Of a stretch of DNA of 6,311 nucleotides, positions 1-5,006 are shown in pieces. Below the pieces are notes generated by a model that did not search any database, had not been told where the DNA came from, and saw only the letters and a program-made list of their open reading frames with translations. Source of the DNA: Candidatus Hodarchaeota archaeon (GTDB lineage Archaea; Asgardarchaeota; Heimdallarchaeia; Hodarchaeales; Hodarchaeaceae); the NCBI GenBank assembly GCA_016840305.1, contig JAEOSP010000710.1, positions 1 to 6,311 of the forward strand, given 5' to 3'. The first letter of the stretch is position 1. Each line of letters opens with the position of its first letter. The position numbers and the translations under genes were made by a program.

Positions 1-744
1 ACTCTGCAAAAATTCGAAAATATACAATGGAATAATGCTTCAGGAGAATGGGTCGTGAATAATTCGAACGATCACTTCTTAGTTGAAACTGGTAAACTAG
101 CAAACATGCCAACTTATGCTAAAATGATTTTCCAGTCTAATCGAGATACTGTGGTTGAATCCATGAAAACTGGAGAAGTTAACATTCTAGATCCATTATT
201 TACTCATGTATTCACTCTAGATACTAGTGAACTTAGAGAATTTGTAGATCAACTCCAATTGCAGTCATCAATTATACCAATAGTTGCTAATGGATCAATA
301 TATCAAGCTATGTTCTTTAATCCGAATTTTGAACAAGCAGGTATAAGGCATCTTAATCTTAAGGGTGTAAGGCATGCTATATCACATATGATACCGAGGT
401 TAGAAATAATAGACCAATTACTAAACGGATTTGGGACTCCATCCTATTCTCCCTTACTTAGTTCATCGTGGGCTACAATACCTGAAGGTGATCTATTAGA
501 TTATAAAAGAACAGTTAAAGCTAGTGATGGCACAAAACCAGAAGAGAATGCAACTACTGCCTACGATATGTATTCCATTAAAACAGCTTTAAGATGGTTA
601 AAAACAGAAGGATATGATGTTTCAAGATGGGAGGTATATCATGGTTTTGCTGAACCTAAATCAACGAACAGTATAAGCCTATTATTTGTCCTAGTAGCCT
701 TGTTTTCTCTTAGTTGGCCCATTAGAAAAAGAAAATTCAGATAA
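1..744 (+). CDS. Membrane-anchored extracellular solute-binding protein, SBP_bac_5 family (5' end outside window)
   Basis: The frame is open from base 1, so the gene begins upstream; the GTG at 55 is internal. The 18 codons before it (starting TLQKFENIQW) align with residues 497-514 of the next gene (RMKKFENIQW), and similarity continues to the GYDV motif. Family landmarks in order are: MKTGEVNI (the usual 'GevDi' region), MFFNPNF, KGVRHAISHMIPR (the usual 'vRqAlayAiDr' region), NGFGTP, and the helix ending LKTEGYDV. Shortly after GYDV the protein goes straight into a hydrophobic helix (SISLLFVLVALFSLSW) and an RKRK tail, with no C-terminal lobe. It therefore seems to stop at the permutation point described for the downstream paralogue. 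SBP_bac_5 proteins capture peptides, nickel or sugars outside the cell for an ABC importer; the ligand here is unknown. 247 residues are visible. Family assignment is firm; the unseen N-terminal order is inferred. Confidence 0.85.
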   Translation, partial: TLQKFENIQWNNASGEWVVNNSNDHFLVETGKLANMPTYAKMIFQSNRDTVVESMKTGEVNILDPLFTHVFTLDTSELREFVDQLQLQSSIIPIVANGSIYQAMFFNPNFEQAGIRHLNLKGVRHAISHMIPRLEIIDQLLNGFGTPSYSPLLSSSWATIPEGDLLDYKRTVKASDGTKPEENATTAYDMYSIKTALRWLKTEGYDVSRWEVYHGFAEPKSTNSISLLFVLVALFSLSWPIRKRKFR

Positions 745-770
745 AGATGGAGTAGTGATAAAAGGATTAG

Positions 771-805
771 ATTTGTGTTGTTGTTTCCGCAGATCTATTT
801 CTTTT
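771..805 (+). terminator. Possible T-rich terminator of the first solute-binding gene
   Basis: The plus strand is T-rich about 27 bases after the TAA at 742-744, ending in TATTTCTTTT (796-805). Archaeal RNA polymerase can stop at T-tracts without a hairpin. No run exceeds four T, so the call is weak. The T6 at 866-871 in the stem-loop further on is an alternative. Confidence 0.3.
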
Positions 806-858
806 AATAACTCTCTAAGCTAAAGATATAACTTGTTTAGATGGAATATCGAAGAGCT

Positions 859-882
859 GAATTCCTTTTTTAGAAAGAGTTC
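859..882 (+). repeat. Imperfect inverted repeat (stem-loop) upstream of the 904-residue gene
   Basis: Bases 859-867 (GAATTCCTT) can pair with 874-882 (AAAGAGTTC), with one C-A mismatch and one G-U pair. They leave a six-base loop (TTTTAG). It lies about 27 bases upstream of the candidate TATA box of the next gene. It could be part of a terminator, since a T6 run crosses stem and loop, or an operator. Chance is also plausible in AT-rich DNA. Confidence 0.35.
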
Positions 883-903
883 ATAGCTAAAAAAAATCTC
901 AAG

Positions 904-915
904 AAAAGCTTATTA
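904..915 (+). promoter_or_regulatory. Weak candidate BRE/TATA element for the 904-residue gene
   Basis: A purine-rich stretch AAAAG (904-908) precedes CTTATTA (909-915), a partial match to the archaeal TATA consensus. Initiation about 25 bases past its centre would fall around 937, at or between the two possible ATG codons (933 and 942). No Shine-Dalgarno motif precedes either ATG, which fits leaderless or near-leaderless translation. The sequence is AT-rich throughout, so this is tentative. Confidence 0.3.
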
Positions 916-932
916 GTAACTTATTTTTTCTA

Positions 933-3647
933 ATGAGTATTATGAAGATACAAAAATTTCGTTTGATTGTAAAAATAAATCTTGTGATTGTACTAACCAT
1001 ATCATTTATTCTTCCTAACCCATATTCTATTTCAATGTTTTTAACAGAAGCAAAGGTCGAAAATACGCCTGAACCATTCTTCCACGTTAATTTAATCGTA
1101 CCAGTTGATAATCCACTTCGTATGCACGCAGTTGATTTAATTGCACAAGAACTTGAAAGTATAGGTATTTCTACTGATATTTATTTCATTAGTACCACAA
1201 TCCCTTGGTATGCTCGAGGACTTTCTCAGGAAGTTGATCAATTTTCAGAGGGAGGTTATGATATAACTACTCTCAATGCTCTTGCAGGTATACAAGATCG
1301 ACGATTTGGTAGACATTGGACAGATAGCGGAATAGGAATTGAACAACACTTCGAACTTTTCCCTGGTCTTGGATATAATATTGGCTATTGGTCTCCTGAA
1401 ACTGGTAATGATTACTATACTTATCTTGCGGGGGAATCACAGGATTTACTAGATGCTCTTAAATCTACAAGAAATAGGACTTTACAAAAACAATTTCTAA
1501 CTGAATGGCAGAAAAATGTTTATGATGCTCTTCCAATGATTTCCCTCCCTAGATTTCCTGAACGCACTTATTTTGTTTCAAACGGATTGTATGGATTTGA
1601 TTTTGCCTTTACACCATTTCAGAGTATGGAAACTGTATGGACTGATACCTCTTATACAGGTACTCCAAATCAGGTGGTAATTGCTACCGATGCGGAGCTT
1701 AATCCTTTTAATACCATTAAAGACCGTGATTCTACTACTCTAAACTTTTTTTCACCAGTGATGGACGGTCTCATAGGAAAAACTCCTTCAAATATGCTAG
1801 TTCTCCCTAATGAAACTATCCGTGATTCTTGGATGACAACACAGTTTGGAACTTCAGAAAGAATGGATTTATATCCCCGTGTTGCCTCTAAATTTGGAAA
1901 TTTTTCTTTAGATGGCACTAGATATAATATTACTGTCCGAGATGACGTTTATTGGCATGATGGTCATCTACTCGATGCTTGGGACATTGTTTTTTCTTTT
2001 CAATCTCGATTAGTACCTGAAGTTAACTATCCAGAGAGATTAACTTTACGGAATATTTTCGGAATTGATAACAAATCTGAATCCAACGGGGTATATGGTA
2101 TTAACGCTTTAGATATTAATAACGATAGTTTTTTTGAGACAATTACATTTAATATTGAAGACAATGAGACAGCGTATTTATTCGAGTCAGATATTCTTGG
2201 ATTATATTTGGTTCCTGAACATATCCTTGGAGACCCCATTAACCATGGTTTTAATGCTTCAGATTTTTTTGTTCCAGAAGAAACATGGATAACACCACCA
2301 ATTGAATGGGAAAATCATTCGTATAACACTGGTAATCCATTAGATCACGGTGGTCTTAAAGGTCCTATAGGTTGTGGTTCGTTAATCTTTGAAGAATTCA
2401 TAGAAGAAAATGGTACAGTTAGGATGAAGAAATTTGAGAATATTCAGTGGGATAATTCAAGCGGAAATTGGGTTAGTAATTCAACCAATGATCATTTTCT
2501 CATAAAAACTGGTAGATTAGATCAAATGCCTTTAGGATTTTTGGTTAAATCGATGGATCTCAATATTTCACTTGAATTGATGAAAACTGGTGAAGTTAAT
2601 ATTATTGATTGGATCTCTTATGGTAATGCGTACAACTTCGGAGATGCAAAAGCGCAAGAGATTTTTGATTTTCTTAAGGAAGTTTCTCAAGCAACTGAAT
2701 TTAATATTGTTCAAACTTCTTCTGCGTATACTGGTTTTTTCTCGTATATGTACTTTAATCCAAAGTTCACCACACACACCTCATTGAGTAGTACTGATAG
2801 ACCTTTCAATAAAAAAGGAGTGCATCATGCTATCTCACATATTATTCCGCGCGAATTGATAAATGAAAAACTCTTTGAAGGATTTGGTCAGTTTTCAACG
2901 ATACCCGGATTGTCTTCAGAACTCTACGGTCATATTACAGACAATGAACTTATATCCTTCAAACAATCTCTTGAGGCAACTGATGGAACATTTCCTGAAG
3001 TAAGTACAGAAACTGCATTAGATAGTTATGATCGGCAATTAGCACTTGATTGGTTGGCTACGGAAGGTTATGATGTAACTGAATGGCGAGATTGGGTTCC
3101 AAAGACCCTACCAGCATGGGTTACAAACGAAGCACAACAATGGGATGAAAAAATCCAAAAAGGAACAAGTATAGAGTTTAAAATTGATTCTTTAAGAGAT
3201 GAGAATCAATCACAATCATGGTATTGGGATGCTGCTGATGTAAAATTATTTGAAGGAGATACTATCCGTATTACTTGGCTTGATGATCCAGACACGCAAA
3301 ATAAGTTTAGTGTTGAAGATTATGAAAGAATTCAATACCCTATCTCGGTTTCCATTGGTGGAAAAACCCTTGATTCTGAACATTCAAAACAATTTGCTTT
3401 CTTCATTCTACCATTAGTAACAACTAATCCATTTGGACAACAGGAATCTGGTCTTCATTCTGTCCAGAAGCATTTTGCTTCATCCTATCCGCTCCTCAAT
3501 AATTGGTGGGGAATAGATATGTTAGGTGATCCAGACCTTTTTGAAGTTGGTGGATCAGCGAACCCAGGGGAAGAAGTACATGGACGAATTGTTACTTACG
3601 CTGATTGGATTACTAAGGAAGACAATGTATTTAATGTTACCTATTAA
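933..3647 (+). CDS. Large extracellular solute-binding protein with circularly permuted SBP_bac_5 domain, ended by a TAA inside a longer frame
   Basis: 904 residues. Residues 1-40 form a signal peptide: Lys/Arg-rich start, then a hydrophobic core (LVIVLTISFIL). Residues 48-240 resemble the usual C-terminal lobe of SBP_bac_5: IAQELESIGIS, a GGYDI motif, GYNIGYW, and EWQKNVYDALPMISL. A short linker leads into the usual mature N-terminus (VVIATDAELNPFN, 248-260). Next come the family signature RDDVYWHDGHLLDAWDIVFS (336-355), GEVNIIDW (553-560), MYFNPKF (606-612), KGVHHAISHIIPREL (628-642) and the helix ending EGYDV (711-715). About residues 740-904 form a beta-rich region I do not recognise. Function by family: extracellular ligand capture for an ABC importer, ligand unknown. 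ATG 942 (MKIQKFR) is an equally possible start. The TAA removes the membrane anchor encoded in the same frame downstream, so the product would be secreted unless the stop is an error or is read through. Confidence 0.9.
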   Translation: MSIMKIQKFRLIVKINLVIVLTISFILPNPYSISMFLTEAKVENTPEPFFHVNLIVPVDNPLRMHAVDLIAQELESIGISTDIYFISTTIPWYARGLSQEVDQFSEGGYDITTLNALAGIQDRRFGRHWTDSGIGIEQHFELFPGLGYNIGYWSPETGNDYYTYLAGESQDLLDALKSTRNRTLQKQFLTEWQKNVYDALPMISLPRFPERTYFVSNGLYGFDFAFTPFQSMETVWTDTSYTGTPNQVVIATDAELNPFNTIKDRDSTTLNFFSPVMDGLIGKTPSNMLVLPNETIRDSWMTTQFGTSERMDLYPRVASKFGNFSLDGTRYNITVRDDVYWHDGHLLDAWDIVFSFQSRLVPEVNYPERLTLRNIFGIDNKSESNGVYGINALDINNDSFFETITFNIEDNETAYLFESDILGLYLVPEHILGDPINHGFNASDFFVPEETWITPPIEWENHSYNTGNPLDHGGLKGPIGCGSLIFEEFIEENGTVRMKKFENIQWDNSSGNWVSNSTNDHFLIKTGRLDQMPLGFLVKSMDLNISLELMKTGEVNIIDWISYGNAYNFGDAKAQEIFDFLKEVSQATEFNIVQTSSAYTGFFSYMYFNPKFTTHTSLSSTDRPFNKKGVHHAISHIIPRELINEKLFEGFGQFSTIPGLSSELYGHITDNELISFKQSLEATDGTFPEVSTETALDSYDRQLALDWLATEGYDVTEWRDWVPKTLPAWVTNEAQQWDEKIQKGTSIEFKIDSLRDENQSQSWYWDAADVKLFEGDTIRITWLDDPDTQNKFSVEDYERIQYPISVSIGGKTLDSEHSKQFAFFILPLVTTNPFGQQESGLHSVQKHFASSYPLLNNWWGIDMLGDPDLFEVGGSANPGEEVHGRIVTYADWITKEDNVFNVTY
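3645..3647 (+). other. In-frame TAA interrupting a 1002-codon reading frame
   Basis: Upstream the frame ends DNVFNVTY; after the stop it continues ADSGILKKLL with no shift and no further stop until 3939-3941. A single substitution of the codon (GAA, CAA or AAA to TAA, for example) would explain it. TAA is not the pyrrolysine codon (TAG) or the selenocysteine codon (TGA), so recoding by known archaeal systems does not account for it. A true nonsense mutation and a consensus base error cannot be told apart from the sequence. Confidence 0.75.
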
Positions 3648-3941
3648 GCTGATTCAGGAATTCTTAAGAAACTGTTATTTACGAATACTGAGGGCAAAGA
3701 ATCATCTTCAGGATCGGTAACTTCAAACTTAGTTCAAGGTTTGCATGAATTGGAAATCTCTTTGTTGGATATAAATGTACCAACTACTACCACTTCTGAT
3801 TCAACTGCCATTGATACTAGCAGCACCACGGGTATAACTACTCAAGAAAAAACACCTAATATACCATTAGTCATGATTCTTCTGACTTTTTCAGTCGTTA
3901 CAATGTTGCGTAAGAGGTCTAAGAAAAAATCTAAGTTCTAA
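3648..3941 (+). pseudogene. Severed C-terminal linker and membrane anchor of the upstream solute-binding gene
   Basis: 97 codons in the same frame as the gene before it. The first ~44 (ADSGILKK through DINVP) look like the end of the extracellular beta-rich domain. They are followed by a Thr/Ser-rich linker (TTTTSDSTAIDTSSTTG), a hydrophobic helix (IPLVMILLTFSVVTML) and a basic tail (RKRSKKKSKF), the same tail plan as the other binding proteins here. The first possible start codon is a TTG at 3741, with no ribosome-binding site, and it falls in mid-domain. An independent 66-residue protein starting there would also lack a signal peptide. I read it as the detached C-terminus, not a separate gene. 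Confidence 0.8.
3924..3929 (-). terminator. Possible T6 terminator of the recombinase-like gene
   Basis: Read on the minus strand, T6 follows the TAG at 3940-3938 by about eight bases. It lies within the Lys-rich tail codons of the opposing frame, so coding may explain it equally well. Confidence 0.25.
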
Positions 3942-4885
3942 GTACTTTGATCTTTATCAAATTTCTCTGATACCTTCCGTGCTGCTCCAAGGTACTCAAG
4001 GACATCTTCTTCCGTTGGAGGGAGTCGTAGAACTCTTGTTTTCCATATTCTTTTTAATTTATCACTATTTGGTAAATATAGGAATCTGAAAACAGCACCG
4101 AGACGTAGTCCAAACTGAAAACCTAGCCAAATTCCCATTTTCGATACTTGATTGGGAGCATGACGAATATATTCCTCCCATTGCTTCTTTGGAACGCTCC
4201 ATCTGCTTTTACTGATTCCATTACCTTTTTTATTAGGCATAAGATAACTATCAAGCAGATCAATTAGCTCTAATCTTCCCAATTCTTTCTTTCTCTTGCA
4301 TAAGAACCATAAATAATTCTTATAAGCAAAAGTTTTCATCTGTCGAGCTTTCAAAGTAGGATTAGCAAAGAATGACTCTATATCGTCAGGAATTTGAGCT
4401 AGAGCATATAAATAGGCACTAATAGTCCTGTCTGCTTTACCTTGTAGACGTAACCATTGTCCAAATTCGTCAAAATAGGTAAGATTAGGTGCTATACTCA
4501 TTTGATCCATGCCTTCAAGTAAAGCATGAATATCGAATTGACTAGCTCCTTGTCGCTTGAGTATTCCTTCTGATAATCGTCTATTCTTTTCGATTTCAGC
4601 ATTGGCTTTCTCTACTAAAGATTGTAATATCTCAGTTGAGCTATTGACAACGGATAATAATTCAAATTCTTCTCCACTTACTCCTCTCAAGGAAGCATCT
4701 GCTGTTGGATCTAAAATAGAAGGATCTTTCTTAGCAGCATTTAAACAGGCTCTTATCAAGTCAGCAAGAGTTCCGAACCTATGAGTTTCTACCAACTCAT
4801 CATAAGTAGTCTGTTCTTCTGGTGACAGTTTCATCGTAAAGAGTTTACGAGAATTAATAGAATTTTTATTCGTTGAATGAGACAT
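3938..4885 (-). CDS. RHH-like domain fused to a truncated tyrosine recombinase (integrase-like) protein
   Basis: 315 residues, ATG at 4885, eight or so bases from the predicted transcription start. Residues 13-52 look like a ribbon-helix-helix DNA-binding unit: a strand (RKLFTMKLS), a helix (EEQTTYDELVETH), then TLADLIRACLNAA. Residues 72-112 are charged, helical and possibly coiled coil. Residues 133-215 resemble the SAM-like core-binding domain of tyrosine recombinases (YFDEFGQWLRLQGKADRTI, then YKNYLWFLCKRK). Residues 228-272 match the start of the catalytic domain (RWSVPKKQWEEYIR, then GIWLGFQFGLRLGA). R261 would be the first catalytic Arg; the usual Glu of GLRxGE is Ala264. The Lys, HxxR and nucleophilic Tyr motifs are missing, so strand cleavage is unlikely. 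It may be a decayed integrase or a DNA-binding regulator. The TAG stop overlaps the convergent frame by four bases. The RHH call is from pattern only. Confidence 0.8.
   Translation of the reverse strand: MSHSTNKNSINSRKLFTMKLSPEEQTTYDELVETHRFGTLADLIRACLNAAKKDPSILDPTADASLRGVSGEEFELLSVVNSSTEILQSLVEKANAEIEKNRRLSEGILKRQGASQFDIHALLEGMDQMSIAPNLTYFDEFGQWLRLQGKADRTISAYLYALAQIPDDIESFFANPTLKARQMKTFAYKNYLWFLCKRKKELGRLELIDLLDSYLMPNKKGNGISKSRWSVPKKQWEEYIRHAPNQVSKMGIWLGFQFGLRLGAVFRFLYLPNSDKLKRIWKTRVLRLPPTEEDVLEYLGAARKVSEKFDKDQST
3946..3961 (+). terminator. Possible hairpin terminator for the plus-strand solute-binding gene
   Basis: A perfect six-base stem (TTTGAT / ATCAAA) with a four-base loop (CTTT) begins five bases after the TAA at 3939-3941 and is followed by TTTCTCT. 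The position suits a 3' end, but the stem is short and AT-rich, and the bases also encode the C-terminus of the opposing gene. Confidence 0.3.
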
Positions 4886-4913
4886 CTTAACTCAAGAAAT
4901 GTATTTACCAGAG

Positions 4914-4928
4914 TATATAAATCTCTTA
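4914..4928 (-). promoter_or_regulatory. Archaeal promoter (BRE/TATA) of the recombinase-like gene
   Basis: Read on the minus strand the sequence is AATAAGAG then ATTTATATA (4922-4914), a close match to the archaeal TATA box with a purine-rich BRE position before it. Initiation about 25 bases from the box centre would fall near 4893, some eight bases before the ATG at 4885. This supports that start and predicts an almost leaderless mRNA. There is no clear Shine-Dalgarno motif (TTGAGTTAAG precedes the ATG). Confidence 0.7.
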
Positions 4929-4929
4929 T

Positions 4930-4945
4930 TCAAACAAAGATTTGA
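4930..4945. repeat. Short inverted repeat just upstream of the recombinase-like gene's promoter
   Basis: TCAAA (4930-4934) and TTTGA (4941-4945) are perfect inverted arms around a six-base spacer, directly upstream of the BRE/TATA. Short palindromes at promoters are typical sites for RHH regulators, so autoregulation is conceivable. At five bases per arm in AT-rich DNA, chance is a serious alternative. Confidence 0.3.
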
Positions 4946-4961
4946 GACATTGAAAATATAT

Positions 4962-4985
4962 AAAAAAAATTAAAAAAAAAAGAAA
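4962..4985 (-). terminator. T-tract terminator of the minus-strand solute-binding gene
   Basis: On the minus strand, about 21 bases after the TGA at 5009-5007, come a run of ten T (4981-4972), AA, and a run of eight T (4969-4962). The sequence before them is pyrimidine-rich (CTCTCCTCTCCTTTC). Long T-tracts without a hairpin are the standard archaeal termination signal. It separates this gene from the recombinase-like gene, which has its own promoter just beyond. Confidence 0.7.
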
Positions 4986-5006
4986 GGAGAGGAGAGATTT
5001 AGAGAA

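Larger units (their letters stand above)
745..932. other. Intergenic region between the two tandem solute-binding genes
   Basis: This 188-base AT-rich spacer holds no convincing ORF, tRNA or other RNA gene that I can see. It contains a T-rich stretch that could end transcription of the upstream gene (about 771-805), an imperfect stem-loop (859-882) and a weak TATA-like candidate near the next start. The spacing suggests that the two paralogues are transcribed separately rather than as a tight operon. Confidence 0.6.

Noticed and set aside
55..744. A separate 229-residue gene starting at GTG 55
   Set aside because: The frame is open to base 1 and the codons before 55 align with the downstream paralogue, so the start lies outside the window.
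745..932. tRNA, riboswitch or CRISPR repeats in the intergenic regions
   Set aside because: I found no cloverleaf, no conserved aptamer-like structure and no regularly spaced repeats in 745-932 or 4886-5006.
1670..2787. Several ORFs of 65-82 codons on both strands inside the large gene
   Set aside because: All lie wholly within the SBP_bac_5 coding region and show no family resemblance or signals of their own.
3526..3720. Plus-strand ORF of 64 codons overlapping the end of the large gene
   Set aside because: It overlaps well-supported coding sequence in another frame and has no recognisable protein features.
3741..3941. An independent small membrane protein of 66 residues
   Set aside because: It is in frame with the large upstream gene, has only a TTG start without a ribosome-binding site, and matches the tail expected of that gene.
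3938..4110. A frameshift hiding the missing recombinase catalytic motifs
   Set aside because: Translating the other two minus-strand frames after R261 gave stops within about 20 codons and no HxxR or Tyr motif.
4557..4784. Plus-strand ORF of 75 codons
   Set aside because: It is antisense to the recombinase-like gene, in the part encoding the RHH and coiled-coil regions; no promoter or start signal supports it.
4952..4970. Plus-strand TATA-like sequence (AATATATAAAAA)
   Set aside because: No plus-strand gene follows. The A/T runs are better explained as the minus-strand terminator.
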